A stretch of 64,000 nt of DNA from Mycoplasmopsis agalactiae 14628 (GTDB lineage Bacteria > Bacillota_I > Bacilli_A > Mycoplasmatales > Metamycoplasmataceae). The position numbers and the translations under genes were made by a program. Below the pieces are notes generated by a model, which saw nothing but the letters and a program-made list of their open reading frames with translations, made no database searches and was not told where the DNA came from. Shown here piece by piece: positions 49,695 through 61,760 of this stretch. The stretch is taken from assembly GCF_000266865.1 (NCBI RefSeq), contig NZ_AJPR01000006.1, positions 1-64,000 on the forward strand, given 5' to 3'. Within the stretch, counting starts at the first letter, position 1. Each line of letters starts with the position of its first letter.

Positions 49695-50534
49695 TTAGTA
49701 ATTTAGCTTAACTCTTTTTTTACTGTCAAATTGATAGTCAACTGCATAAATAGATCCATCAGCAAGCTCAAGCCTAATTCCTGCTTTTACAACCTTTTTA
49801 GTAGCAAAAAATAACTTAACTCTCTTTCCATTAATATAAGCAAATGCTCCTGGGTTATACTCATATGCTCTTATTTTATTTATTGCTTCGTCGCAAGTTA
49901 AATCTTTAGTTATTTCAGCATCTTCTTTATTTAATTTAGGGCTAAAAGTAACTTTTGATTCATCTTGCACTTCTCTTTCAAGCTCTCCTTTATCAATTTT
50001 ATTAAGTCACTCAACAATATGATCTGCAGTAAGCAAGCTAATTTTCTTTAAAAGTGAAGAAGCTACATCAGTTTCTTTAATTTCAAACTCTATTTTGGCA
50101 AAAACATCACCGGCATCCATCGCTTTTACCATTTCCATAAACGATACACCAGTTGTTTTATCATTATTTAACAAAGCATGCTGAACTGGAGCAGCACCAC
50201 GATATTTAGGCAATATTGAACCATGAACATTTAAGTTTAATTTTTTAGCTATTTGTAAAACAGAAGTAGGTATCAATTGACCAAAAGCAGCTGTTACTAA
50301 ATAGTCATAATCTAAAGCTCTTAATTCATCAGCAATTTGTCCTATTTTTTCAGGTTGAAAACACTTGATATTGTATTTTTGCGCTAGTGCTTTAGTTGGC
50401 GTGCTGGTTAAAACCCTCCCTCTTTGATTTGGCTTATCTGGTTGGCTCACAATTCCTACAACCGTAAAATTATTTATAATTTTTTCAAAAATTGGGACAG
50501 CAAATTCAGGAGTCCCTGCTAATAAAATCTTCAT
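49695..50534 (-). CDS. fmt: Methionyl-tRNA formyltransferase
   Basis: The 279-residue enzyme formylates Met-tRNA(fMet). KILLAGTPEFAVPIFE opens the Rossmann-type domain. NVHGSILPKYRGAAPVQHAL carries the catalytic His, and SFMEMVKAMDAGDVF follows. The C-terminal beta domain (AYINGKRVKLFFATK) is present. The length is slightly short of E. coli Fmt (315) but usual for mycoplasmas. One TGA is Trp. It is convergent with rplS. Confidence 0.95.
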
Positions 50535-50602
50535 AGCATAATTTTAATAAATTATTTAATATAATGTTAGAAGATATAGACCATTATTGCTAAAGGAGCA
50601 TT

Positions 50603-53575
50603 ATGAGTTTGAATCCCATCCACAATAAGTGAGTCAAAGAGCGCTCGTTGAGCAATAATTCTTTTTATAATATTTGAAAGCTAAATTATAATAAATCGCC
50701 TGATTGAATTAATGATGCTTTTTCTGGAAACATTCAAGCAATAGGTAATAAAATTACAGCTGATTTAGAAATGGGCACAATCTACTTAAATGAGTACACT
50801 ACTGTTGCCATCGCTAAGGCTTTTTATAATAATTTTTTAATTAATAGCGACATTAAAAAAGTTTTACTTTCATCTGATAACTCTGAATCATCCAATTTGC
50901 TTCTAGACATATTTGCTAGTGAGCTTAAAAGCGAAAAAGTTACTGTTATTAGAGTAAATGATTTTGCAACTGTACCAACCGTTTACAAGCAATTTATAGC
51001 ATCACAGGAAAAATGTGAAACAGTTGTTTCTTTTCAAAATCCTTTAGGGAATAAAAAAAGAGCTCAGATTTTATTTAACTATGCAGACGGTTCAGCTTTT
51101 TCTAGAAGTGACATGCAAAAATTAGTTGACTATATTAACAAAGTCGATTATTTAAACATTGATTTGCCTGCTTTTAACAACAATTATGACTACTCAGACG
51201 CTATTGATAAATATCTTGAACAAATTCACAAAAGATATAGTACAAATGAATTTCTAAGCAAAAATTCACTGCCATTTGGAATCGATGTTTCTAGAGCTTT
51301 AAACAAAGAATTTTTTACTAGCAATTTAAAATACTTTAATTTGCCGTTTTTTTCTATAAACAGGGCAAAAAATGCAAATTTTTATTATGCTAACCATCAT
51401 AATTATTTGCAAAGAATTAACTGAAAAGGCATTGGACATCGTTCAAAAGCCAACTTTATTATCAATGAAGAAGGAACAGGTCTTAATTTCTCAATTAAAC
51501 ACAAGTCGGTCTTAAAATATTTTAAACCTGATGAAATAGCTGCACTATATCTTATTTTTTTAATTAATGATGACCCTGAATTTGATAAAGAATCATTGCA
51601 AAAAAGCTTTATAGCAAAAAACTATTTTGCTGGTTCACTAACACATAGCATTGCCTTAGAGAATAATATTGAAGTCTTTGAGTTTGTCAATAGATCAAAC
51701 GTTTGAAAATATGTAGCTGAAAATCCTGAAATGAATTTGCTTTTAGCTTTTACAAGCAGTAGCGAGTTTGCTGCAAATAATAGATTAACTAATTCTTTTG
51801 ATGCGAATTTATTTTTATTAGAAATTCTTAGAATGATTAACTTTTATAAAAAGCAAAAAAATCAAGATCTTTTTGAAGTCCTTGATGATATTTACAAAAA
51901 ATATAAAAGACATCATTTAACCATACATACCTATGAAATAGACTTAAACGGCGCAGTAAGATTTTTTGAAAGAATAAAATCGGCCACTAAATTTGGCTCT
52001 AACTTACAAGTAACTAGAGTGCAAAAAATTGAAAATGACAACAATATTGAATCTAATTCAATATACAAAATTTCTTTTAGAAACCGTGAATATGCCTACA
52101 TTCATTATAATCAGCAAGCAAAAGCAATATCTTTTTATTGTGACACTATTGAACGAAGCGGTGAGCAAAATGGTGAAACAATGATGGTTGTTAGAAACAA
52201 TGAAATGTTAGAAGGATTACTTGAATTAAAAGAAGAAAATACTATTGACAAATTTTCAGTTAAATCAGTACTAAAATATTTTGCTTACTCGCTATTTTTA
52301 ATAGGTATTATCATTTTCCTTTTCTACTCCGTTTATAACCTTAAAGATGAATTTGGCACTAGTGCAGGAGGGCCATCTGAAGTATTTAAAGCATTTTATA
52401 AAAAGCTTTATATAAAAAACGATATAGCTGAATTTGTGCGGCCTGCGAATGCGGGTTATATTGCTAGAGCCTCTTTTGTTTTCCTATCATTTGGAACATT
52501 TGTGTGATCAATTTTCCAAGCTTTGATTTTTAAGAGAGTCATAACTCTTCAAGGCGATAAAGTTAAATGAAGAGACATATTTGTTGGAACAATTATTGGT
52601 ATTGTCGTGCAAACAATTACTCCTAAATCAATTGGTGGCGATATAGCTACATATTGATATTTAAGAAGACGTAATGTTCCAAGAGCTTCTTTAATGTCAG
52701 CAATAGTTGTTAACTCATTTATTTGACAGCTTGGCAACATAATCTCAACTGCAATTTTTGTGCCTATTGGTATTAAGACATTCTCTAACTTCTTTGTTAG
52801 TTCAAACCCCAACTCTATTACATTTATTGTAATGCTTGTACTTGGCTTAATTTTCGACACAGGCTGAACTACACTACTTTTGGTCATAACACTTAATAAA
52901 AAATTACAAAGATTTGCGCTTAAGGCATTAATCGCGATTATTGAAATAACTCCTTTTATTAGAGCATATGATTCCTTTGCAATAAAAGCTAAATTTGAAT
53001 ATGAACTTTTCAATATAAATAAGTGCATTAAAAAAACTTTTAAAAATCCGTATTACTTGTTTGAATTAGTGCTACTTAAATTTGTGCCTTCGCTTTTAAC
53101 ATTCAATGCTTTCCAAGCGCAAGCACTAGGCATTGTAAAGCCCGATGTGCCTCATGGATACTACTGAAATCTTAATATCCAAAATACAATGATTAGAGTG
53201 GCTAACTCAATTTCATTTACTCCTGGTGGCACTGGTACAGCTGATTATTTATATAAAGTATTGATTAAAGAATCAATTCAAGCAACTCCATATGATGGAG
53301 CAACTGCTTTTGCTAATTCTTCAATAATGACTGCTTTAAATACTTTAGGCTTTGTTGTTATTGGAACACTTGTTTCAGCAATAATTTTAGTGCTAGTATA
53401 TATAGGTGAAAAGAGAATTGATCATTATCGTAAGAAGAACAAAAACTATAAATTATTGGCTACTAACTTAGCTGATAGCAGAATAAAAACACAGTCAACT
53501 TACTACAAAATAGTGTTCCCTGTTGTTTTAATTGCGCTAGTTTCGTTATCATTAACATTTATTCTTGTTAATTAG
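50603..53575 (+). CDS. Phosphohexomutase-like / flippase-like fusion membrane protein (990 aa)
   Basis: The ATG at 50603 has AAAGGAG upstream, and the frame is continuous with many Trp-TGA codons. The N-terminal about 420 residues resemble alpha-D-phosphohexomutases: GNKITADLEMGTIYLNEYTT, VLLSSDNSESSN, and TVVSFQNPLGNKKRAQILF at the place of the TASHNP active-site loop. The catalytic Ser and His are not there, so it looks enzymatically dead. From about residue 560 there are several membrane segments with GTIIGIVVQTITPKSIGGD, TPGGTGTADYLY and ISFTPGG, the pattern of the LPG-synthase/AglD (UPF0104) flippase-like family. A role in glycolipid or polysaccharide transfer is an inference. Confidence 0.72.
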
Positions 53576-53580
53576 CACAA

Positions 53581-53595
53581 TGCCTGTTTTATAGG
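53581..53595 (+). repeat. Recurrent intergenic motif TGCCTGTTTTATAGG, copy 5
   Basis: Directly after the stop codon of the fusion protein; identical over 15 bases to the copy at 29638. Confidence 0.55.
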
Positions 53596-53618
53596 CCTAT
53601 AAGTAAAAAAACATAATT

Positions 53619-53647
53619 AAAAATGAAGCGCCTTGCTTCATTTTTAA
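53619..53647. terminator. Bidirectional terminator, fusion protein / ptsI
   Basis: AAAATGAAGC and GCTTCATTTT arms flank GCCTT, with A and T runs on both sides. Confidence 0.85.
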
Positions 53648-53663
53648 ATTTTGTTTGTTAACT

Positions 53664-55373
53664 TTATTTTAAATATTCTTTTAAAACTTCTTTAACTTCT
53701 TGTTCGTTTTCGCACTTAATTGCTTTTTGGGCTAACTCTTGCATTTCTTTATATGAAAGCGAGCTAATTATTTTTCTAGTTCTTAAAATGCTACCTGCTC
53801 CAACAGAAAACTCATCTAGTCCTAGTCCAAGCAACAATGGAACTGCTTCAGGATCACCTGCCATTTCACCACACATACCGGCTCATTTGCCGTGTTTATG
53901 AGCTCCATCAATTACATATTTAACTAGTCTTAATATAGATGGATTAAGTGGTTGGTATAAATATGAAATGCTTTCATTCATTCTATCAGCGGCCATTGAG
54001 TACTGAATTAAGTCATTAGTTCCAATTGACACAAAGTCTGCATATTTACAAAATTGATCAGATAGCACAGCTGCTGCTGGTGTTTCCATCATTAAGCCTA
54101 CTTCAATTTCGTCCGCCTTAGCGATCTTATTATTTTCTAATTTGACTTGTTCATAGGCTTCTAAGTAAATTTTCTTAGCTTCAATAAATTCATCCACGCA
54201 AGTAATCATTGGGAACATAATAGCTACTTTGCCAAACTCGCTTGCTCTAATAATTGCTCTTAATTGCGCCATAAATACTTCTTTATGTTTTGGATCTAAA
54301 CATAAACGAATAGCACGGTATCCAAGGAATGGATTCATTTCTTCAGGAAACTTAAAGTATTGTAAAGTTTTATCACCACCAATATCAAGCGTTCTAATTA
54401 TCACTTTTTTGCCTTGCATTGCTTCTGCAACAGCTTTATAAGCTTCAAATTGCTCTTCTTCAGTAGGTCAGTGATCATTGTCCATGTAAAGAAATTCAGT
54501 TCTAAACAAGCCAACTGCTTCAGCATCATTTTCTATAACTGAATTAACATCTTTAATTCCACCAATATTAGATGCTATTTCTACTTTATGATTATCTTTA
54601 GTTACTGAAGGCTTGCCAATTAAAGACTTAATTTCAATTAAATATGTATTGTATTCATCAAGCAGCTTTTGATACTCACTTAATTCAGCATCACTTGGAT
54701 TAATAATTACAGCACCATTTGCGCCATTTAAAGCTATTAAATCATCATTATTTACATTTTCCAAAACATTCTCAGTTCCAACAATGCTAGGAATATTCAT
54801 GCTTCTAGCCATAATTGCAGTATGCGAAGTTGTGCCACCAATATTAGTTACAAAACCTTTGACATATTTTTTGTCCAATTGCACTGTTTGAGAGGGACTT
54901 AGGTCTCTTGCCACAATAATAACTTCACTATCAATTGCACTTAAATTTGGCTCCTTGATACCATTAAAGAAATACAAAAATTTCTTTAATATATCTCTAA
55001 TATCAGCTGCTCTTTCCTTCATATAAGCATCGTCCATTGAATCAAAAACTGCAGCCATATTATTAAAATATTCATTGGTTGCATAAATGGCAGACTTATT
55101 TTCATTTTTAATAGCATTCTTAATATCTTCAGCAGCTGCTGGATCTTGAGCTAGTAATAAATGTGCGCCAAAAATCTCTTTTTGCTCACTAGTTTTTGCT
55201 ATTTCAATTGTATGCTTAATGTCTGCTGATATTTGTTCTACTGCTTTGTTGAATAACTCAGTTTCATATTCTATGCCTTTTGAATTATTCAAAATTTCTA
55301 AAGGCAACTCTTCAATCTTGAATGCTTTAGCAATCGCAATACCTTTTGATGCTCCAATTCCTTTGATGTGCAT
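53664..55373 (-). CDS. ptsI: PTS enzyme I
   Basis: The 569-residue enzyme transfers phosphate from phosphoenolpyruvate to HPr, feeding all PTS permeases. The phospho-His is in [13 protein letters not shown]. The PEP-binding barrel shows [35 protein letters not shown] and the catalytic-Cys region GMCGEMAGD. Length is typical. It is divergent from the RpiR regulator (44 nt apart) and lies near the ula operon, but separated from it by opposite strands. Confidence 0.97.
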
Positions 55374-55417
55374 ATTGTTACCTCAACTTTAAAAAATTAA
55401 ATGTTTATAATTGAATA

Positions 55418-56284
55418 ATGAAAAAAAATAATGTTAAAAGACCAATATTAGATGAAAACATTTATTTAACTAAAAGTGAAAAGAATATTTTGGACTTTAT
55501 AAACTCATTTGAGCAGGCTGAATTCAATCTCTCACAGGCTGAATTAGCCAAACTAGCTAATTCATCAGAAGCTGCTGTCAGCCGTTTTGTTAGAAAATAT
55601 CACTTTAAAGACTACAGAAACTTCATTGCTTCAATAAACATTAAGCTTTCTAACTTTCAACGTATGTATCCAATTAAATATGATAATGGCAAAGAGCCTA
55701 ATCCATTTAGTGTAATTTACTCATCATATAAATATGCTATTGAAAGCATCAAAGAAGAAAGCGTTACTGAAAATTGTATTAAAGCAGCAGAATTAATCAA
55801 TAACAGTCGAAATGTTTTAGTCTATGGCTCAGGCTCAAGTCAGCGCAGAAGTTTAGACTTAGTTGCTAACTTGATAAAAATAGGAAAATCTGTTGTTTAT
55901 AATTCAGATTTTCACATATTCTTTCCTGCCTTAGCAAATGCTGATTCTAGTGATACATTAATTGTGTTTTCAAACAATCTTAAGTCAACTGAGTCTCATT
56001 TTGTTATTTCAAATGCTCATAAAAATGGTCTTAAAATAATTGCTATTACATCTAAAAATGATAATAAAATCAACAAAAATCTTGATGTGATTATTCAGTA
56101 TCAAAAAATTCAAAATGATACATTATTAGTTCCAGTTAGCTCACGGGTTTCGCAGATGCTAATTGGTAACATTTTATTTGAAGCTATTATTTACAATAAT
56201 GATGAAAATTATAATAAGCTTAAAAAATCGTCTGCATTAATTGATGAGTGAGCAAATATTGATAAAGTGCATCACAAAATGTAA
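55418..56284 (+). CDS. RpiR-family transcriptional regulator
   Basis: The 288-residue protein has an N-terminal helix-turn-helix (LSQAELAKLANSSEAAVSRFVRKY) and a C-terminal SIS sugar-phosphate-binding domain (LVYGSGSSQRRSLDLVANL, DTLIVFSNNLKSTE). RpiR proteins respond to phosphosugars. It is divergent from ptsI and convergent with the ula operon, so control of one or both is likely. Two candidate operators are noted at 62960 and 63100. One TGA is Trp. Confidence 0.9.
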
Positions 56285-56292
56285 TTTTATTT

Positions 56293-56316
56293 CAGAGTGC
56301 TTGCTCTGCTTTTTTA
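56293..56316 (+). terminator. RpiR gene terminator
   Basis: CAGAG and CTCTG arms flank TGCTTG and are followed by a T run that reaches into the stop codon of the convergent gene. Confidence 0.6.
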
Positions 56317-56784
56317 TTTATTTACTTTAGAAATTTCAAAAAATCCTTTTGAATAAATAAATTCTAAAACTTGACTTTCGCTTAACTGCTCTTTTTCTTT
56401 TATGACTTTAAAATAGGCTAATGGGACACAAAATATTAAGCCTCTAGCTAGGTGTTTTAAAGACTTATCATTTAAAATTACTCTAACTTGTTCATCAACT
56501 TCATAAACTAAATAATTAGCTTTGTCTTTTAGCGAGCTAGGATTGATGGATATGCCTGTTTTTAAGTGTCTTTGGACTGCATTAAACACTTTATGTCTAG
56601 GGTCATTATTAAGATCTATTATCCCGCCAGGGTAGTAATTAAGTTCTAATTTGTCTATTAAGTTTTCAATTTCTTTAAATGGATATGAGGCTCATGAACG
56701 TCTAGAAAAAGTTCATATTGATGGCTGATATCAATATGCATTATTAACATAATTAACACGATAAGTCTTTAATTTAGTTTCCAT
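56314..56784 (-). CDS. Unknown last gene of the ula operon (156 aa)
   Basis: The ATG at 56784 is 6 nt after the ulaF stop, so it is co-transcribed. The protein starts ETKLKTYRVNYVNNAYWYQ and is rich in aromatic residues (three Trp are coded by TGA). It has no membrane helix or signal peptide. The segments YYPGGIIDLNNDPRHKVFNA and GLIFCVPLAYFKVIKE are candidate conserved cores. I recognise no domain. A role in sugar-acid metabolism is only suggested by position. Confidence 0.75.
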
Positions 56785-56790
56785 TTATAC

Positions 56791-57522
56791 CTATTTTTGG
56801 CCGTAATAAGCATTTTTGCCATGCTTACGGTTGTAATGTTTCTCTACTAATGCTTTTTGTGCTTCAGGAGCACTGCTATTACTTATAATTAAGGTTTTAA
56901 TTGCCATTTTGGCAACTTGTTCTAATGTTAATGCTAAATCAACTGCATCTTTAGGTGACTTAAATGATCAAACAAAAGGGCCATGTTCTTTAACTAGTGT
57001 TGCACTTGTTGCTTTCCAATCAAGCTTTCTATTGTTAAATGTTTCAATAATAACTAACCCAGTGTTATGCTCATAAGCACCATTAATTTCCTCAGGAGTT
57101 AGTGCTCTAGCACAAGGCACTGATCCATAAAAATTGTCTGCATGAGTTGTACCAAAACATGGGATATCTTTGCCAGCCTGTGCAAAAGCTACTGCATTAG
57201 TACTATGTGTGTGTACAATGCCTTGAATTTCAGGATGATTTTTATAAAGCAATGTATGAGTTGGTGTGTCGCTTGATGGCCTATATTTTGAATCGTACAC
57301 ATTATTATCCATATCGGTAATAACCATATCTTCAGGCTTAAGTGTTGCATAATCAACACCACTAGGCTTAATGACCATATATTTTCTATCCTTAGTTATT
57401 CCTGAGACATTGCCTCAAGTATGAATAACTAGATTGTACTTGACTAAAAGCATATTGGCATCATACACTTCTTGCTTAAGCTTAGCTATTTCGTCACTAT
57501 ATTTTTTATCAATTTGATTCAT
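56791..57522 (-). CDS. ulaF: L-ribulose-5-phosphate 4-epimerase
   Basis: The 243-residue class II aldolase-fold enzyme converts L-ribulose 5-phosphate to D-xylulose 5-phosphate. Zn ligands are in GIVHTHSTNAVAFAQ, and CFGTTHADNFYG follows. N-terminal residues LVKYNLVIHTWGNVSG carry the phosphate-binding Gly-Asn. Length is close to E. coli UlaF/AraD (about 230). It starts 1 nt from the ulaE stop. Confidence 0.94.
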
Positions 57523-57523
57523 A

Positions 57524-58408
57524 TTAATTATCCCCGCCAACTAACTCTCATTGCTTATTATAAAACTCATATGCATCAGCAATATACTTGATAGCTTCAT
57601 CTTTGCTTTCATCGGGTTTATTAAGTGATCACATTTCGATCATTATTGGCTGATTAAGCTCTAATTTTTTCAAAATATTAAGCATATAAGGAAAATCAAC
57701 TGTGCCAGTGCCAAATGGCGTGTCTCTAAACTTGCCAGGAATTGTATCCTTAAAATGGAAAGCAACAAGGTGATTTTTAGCAATCTCAAATTCATTGTAT
57801 AAGTCTGTTTTATTGGCTCATTGGTAAATATTTCCTAAATCAGGATATATTTGTAAATATGGGCTATTAATCATATTTATATATGTTAAAGCTCTAGTGT
57901 TTGTTCCCATAAAACGAGTATCCATTATTTCAAAAGCTAGACAAACTGAATGCTTAGATGCTAGTTTAACTGCTTTTTTAATACCTTCAATAAAAAAGCT
58001 TCTAGTTTCTTCATCGCCTTCTTCATAATAAACATCATAGCCGGCTAATTGCACGGTTCTTATGCCTAATTTTTTAGCAAGAATTATGGCTTTTTCCATA
58101 ATTTCCATTGCTTTTGCTCTAATTTCAGGATTTTTTGATCCAAAAGGATATTTCCTGTGTCCACTAAGCGTCATTGAATTAAAGTTAAACTTATGCTTAA
58201 CTAATAATTCTTGCACTGCTGCAATTTGTTCATTATTTCAGTAAATTCTGTTTAATCTTTCGTCACTTTCATCAACTGAAAATTCCATAAAATCATAGCC
58301 TGCTGCTTTAGCAATTAATATCTTTTCTTCAAGAGAAAATTTGTTGTTTATGGCTTTTTCATAGATGCCAACTAATCTATTTTTAACTTCAGTATTTTGC
58401 AAACTCAT
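57524..58408 (-). CDS. ulaE: L-ribulose-5-phosphate 3-epimerase (L-xylulose-5-P epimerase)
   Basis: The 294-residue TIM-barrel enzyme converts L-xylulose 5-phosphate to L-ribulose 5-phosphate. Metal ligands are visible in order: CLAFEIMD (Glu), YPDLGN (Asp), AFHFKD (His) and MIEMWS (Glu). [13 protein letters not shown] and [12 protein letters not shown] are family signatures. It overlaps the end of ulaD by 26 nt. Three TGA codons are Trp. Confidence 0.93.
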
Positions 58409-59036
58409 CTTTAAAAGCCTTTGCTGCTAATTCAGGATTTTCTGCATCACGTAATGATCTGCCAGCTATAAAAATATAAATTGGAATGTCTTTAAAAAGT
58501 TTAATATCTTCTAATTCAACACCGCCAGTTATAGTAACTTTAAAGCCCATTTTTGATAGCCTGCTAACTGCATCAATGTCTTTTTGGCCTCATTTTACAC
58601 CACTAGCTTGGCTGTCTCTTGAACGGTGTCATACAACTTGGGGCACTCCTGCTTGTGCTCAAGCATCAGCTTGATCTCAAGTAAAGTTTGAAGTTAATTC
58701 TATTTGCACTTCTTTGTTATCGCCATATTCTTTTGCAATATTCATTGTTTCAGTAATAGTAGGTAATTCAGCAGCACAAATACATGTAGTAAAGTCAGCC
58801 CCGTTTTCAAAAAACATCTTGCCAAATACTTTTCCTGCATCGGCAATTTTGCCATCAGCAACAATAATTTTATTCGGAAAAGCTTCTTTGAGCGCCCTGA
58901 TTGCTTTTTTGCCTTCTGATGCTATTAATATGGTTCCAACTTCAATAATATCTATATATTTTTCGGCTTTTTTTGCACTCATAATTGCATCTTCAATGGT
59001 TAAATTATCAAGCGCAATTTGTAGCATTGGTTTCAT
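58383..59036 (-). CDS. ulaD: 3-keto-L-gulonate-6-phosphate decarboxylase
   Basis: The 217-residue protein belongs to the OMP-decarboxylase superfamily. The catalytic Asp-x-Lys-x-x-Asp is in [25 protein letters not shown] and [25 protein letters not shown] supply the phosphate-binding end. It yields L-xylulose 5-phosphate and CO2. Several TGA codons are Trp. It starts 17 nt after ulaC ends and overlaps ulaE. Confidence 0.94.
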
Positions 59037-59053
59037 AAAATGTACACTCCGTT

Positions 59054-59539
59054 TTAATTCATATACTTTGTGTAATCAACACTTTTAATGATTTCAATTA
59101 CTTCTTCTTTTGACTTAGCATTAGCAATTTTGTCAATGTTAGCTGGATCTTCAAATACTGCAATAATTTGTGGTATAGCTACTGCTGTATGTGTTTCACC
59201 ATCTTTAGCAGCTAAAGTCATCACAATTTTTACTTCTCTTGGATCATTTGCAAACATAATAGGCTTTTTAAGTGTTAGCAAACTAAATCCATTTGAAAAA
59301 ACGCTGTTTTCGGTTGCTGAGGCATGTGGCATAGCAATGCCATCTACTAAAATATAGTATGGCCCATGCGCTTCAGTTGATTTTAAAATTGAATCATAAT
59401 AGCCATAGTTAATAATGCCTTTTTCTACTAAAGGCTCACATGACTTATGAATAGCATCTTTATAATCTTTTGCTTCATAGCCCACAATAATTGAATCATT
59501 AGCAATTAAATTGTCTAATAAATTTAGCTTTGCTGACAT
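59054..59539 (-). CDS. ulaC: PTS EIIA component, ascorbate type
   Basis: The 161-residue EIIA of the fructose/mannitol-type fold carries the phospho-His in DGIAMPHASAT. It takes phosphate from HPr and passes it to UlaB. Its start overlaps the last base of the ulaB stop. Confidence 0.92.
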   Translation of the reverse strand: MSAKLNLLDNLIANDSIIVGYEAKDYKDAIHKSCEPLVEKGIINYGYYDSILKSTEAHGPYYILVDGIAMPHASATENSVFSNGFSLLTLKKPIMFANDPREVKIVMTLAAKDGETHTAVAIPQIIAVFEDPANIDKIANAKSKEEVIEIIKSVDYTKYMN

Positions 59540-59823
59540 TATTTAATTCCTTTAGCTAATGCATCTTTGAACGCTGCTTTAATTTCGTTAATGTCCATAA
59601 CATTTTTAAGTCCATGAACTGATGCTTTTGAGTTAGATACCTCAGAAACAAAGTTGTTGGTACATAAAATAACATCAAAATTATTAGCAACAGACTTACC
59701 CATTCCAAGACCTAGTGCTTCTACTGAGCCTTGTATGCCTAATTCACGCATTGCTTGTTCAGTTTTTAATTTAATAATCATGCTGGTTCCCATTCCAGAA
59801 CCACAAAGGCAGAGAACTTTCAT
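59539..59823 (-). CDS. ulaB: PTS EIIB component, ascorbate type
   Basis: The 94-residue EIIB has the phospho-Cys loop CLCGSGMGTSMI at its N-terminus. I chose the ATG at 59823, which has AGAGGT upstream and places the loop at residues 5-12; an upstream in-frame ATG would add 15 residues. It phosphorylates the sugar carried by UlaA. Confidence 0.93.
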   Translation of the reverse strand: MKVLCLCGSGMGTSMIIKLKTEQAMRELGIQGSVEALGLGMGKSVANNFDVILCTNNFVSEVSNSKASVHGLKNVMDINEIKAAFKDALAKGIK

Positions 59824-59890
59824 ATTTACCTCTTTTTTTACTTTTATAATTAATAAAATTATATCCAAAAGTATATATCCCTATAAAATA

Positions 59891-59915
59891 ACTAATAAAG
59901 GAAACCTTTATTAGT
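59891..59915. terminator. Hairpin between ulaA and ulaB
   Basis: Perfect 11-bp arms ACTAATAAAGG and CCTTTATTAGT flank AAA, in the 103-nt gap between ulaA and ulaB. The following T run is weak, so it may be an attenuator or an mRNA-processing barrier rather than a full stop, lowering ulaBCDEF expression relative to ulaA or the reverse. Confidence 0.55.
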
Positions 59916-59926
59916 TCGATTTTTAA

Positions 59927-61735
59927 TTAAGCATTTTGTGCTGGAATTTCTTCAGCAACTGGTTGCTCTAGTAATGTAGGTTTAATCTTAAACAATTTTT
60001 GTAATGAAGTTGGCTTATGTTGTCTTGCAGTATCAATTATTTGTGCTAACACTAGCATTCCAACTAAATAAAGCGGGAAGACAATGTATGCTGCAATTGG
60101 ATGACCGCCACCAATAATCATTAATAAACCAAATATGAAGTTTCAGTCAAACATACCATTAAATCCAGTGAAGAATGGACCATGTGTTAAGTAATCAAGT
60201 GCTTCTTTGTTTGAAGCTGCTGAAACTACTAATCCGCTTGATTTAAGGCCAAAGCTATTAACCATACCTAAACCTAAAGCAATAATGATTATTTCTAGAA
60301 AACCAAAAATTGCTGGCACTGCTAATGTAGCTTTATAACCACCTGAAGCATTGGCAAATACACCAATTGATCCAGAGTTAAAGAACAATGTAATAAACAA
60401 TGGAATTACAATTGGAATACTAAAACTTCCTGGAATTCTAGATAAACCAATTACAACTGCTACACCAATAAATTGAGCCACAGTACCTGAAATAAATCCA
60501 AATGTAACTGAGTTAGGTGAAAAACCATATGTAGCAGCTACATCGACAGCAACTAGTGCGCCTGGTACTAATTTGTCACTAATTCCTTGGAATGATTGTT
60601 GCAATTCTGAAACAAACATTCTAACACCAGTTTGAATAGCAATAATAGCAGCAACTAATTGGAATGAACCAAGAATTAATTGCACAATTCAAAAGGCTTG
60701 TCCGCCCCCTACTTTTCATGAGCTATAGCCACTTGTTACTAATCCGTCTTTGCCTGCAAATCTGACTGATTCGTCAAGTCCTGGTGCAAATTGGATAATT
60801 AAAATTAAGATCAAGAACACTAATAGAATTAGCATAGCTTGTGTGAAAATATTATCTTCAAAAACTTTTAAGCCTTTAGGCATTTTTCTGTTTTCTGAAG
60901 ATTGTTCAGCTTTACCAAAGTATTTACCAATTTTGTATGCTATAGCCACACCAAACATTTGTTGGTGGCCAACAGCAAAACCAGCATTTTGAGTAACTGC
61001 ATCAGTTCCTTTAATTGTAGCTGATGAGGCAACTCCTCAGTAAGTGCCTAATAATAGACCTGAGAATATTATTGTTCCTAACTGTGCGCCTAAAGACACA
61101 ATTCCTTTGTCATCAATTAAGCCAGCACCCCTTGTAAACATTAATAAGAATACAATTGGCACTACAACTGCTGCTTGTTGGAACATAACATGTCCAGTAA
61201 TCATTAATGAGTGAACATTAGTTCATCTTCTTAGTGCAATAAGGATAATGTTGACAAATAAACCTATAATTAAGGCATATGACACTCATGATGAAAATCC
61301 GTTGCCAACTGCATCTAAAAATTTACCTGCCGAAACTTGTCCTGAATATGTATCTAGTGGAATAACACTTGTTCCGCTAAATTTTTGAAAGGCAGCAAAG
61401 ATTGGCTTAGCTAAACCAACTAATGCTCCCGACCCTATTTGAAGTAATAAAACTCCAATTATCGCCTTCATTGTTCCAATGACAGTTCCTGAAAATCCTC
61501 TTCCGAGAATTAAGTAACCAATGAAAACTAACAAACCAATAAGAATTGCGTTAATTCCTAAAAAGTTGTTAAGCATGATATCTTTAATAAAGAATAAAGT
61601 ACCTGCTTTAAAGTCTCATTGTTTGGCTGCTAATGCCCCAACATATATTGCTAGAACAATTAAAATAGCCACAAGAACGCCGACTAAAACTTTTCAATTA
61701 AAAGGCTTTTTGCTTTTATTTGATGTTTCTTGCAT
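59927..61735 (-). CDS. ulaA: PTS EIIC permease, ascorbate type (SgaT/UlaA)
   Basis: The 602-residue membrane protein has about 11-12 hydrophobic segments and imports L-ascorbate or a related sugar acid as the 6-phosphate. UlaA-family segments are ILIGLLVFIGYLILGRGF, VGLAKPIFAAFQKFSG, GAGLIDDKGIVS-like loops and PGALVAVDVAATYGFSPNSV. It is longer than E. coli UlaA (465) because of a central insert and a hydrophilic C-terminal tail (HKPTSLQKLFKIKPTLLEQP). Several TGA codons are Trp. Confidence 0.92.
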
Positions 61736-61760
61736 TTCTATTTCCTATTTATTTTTATGA

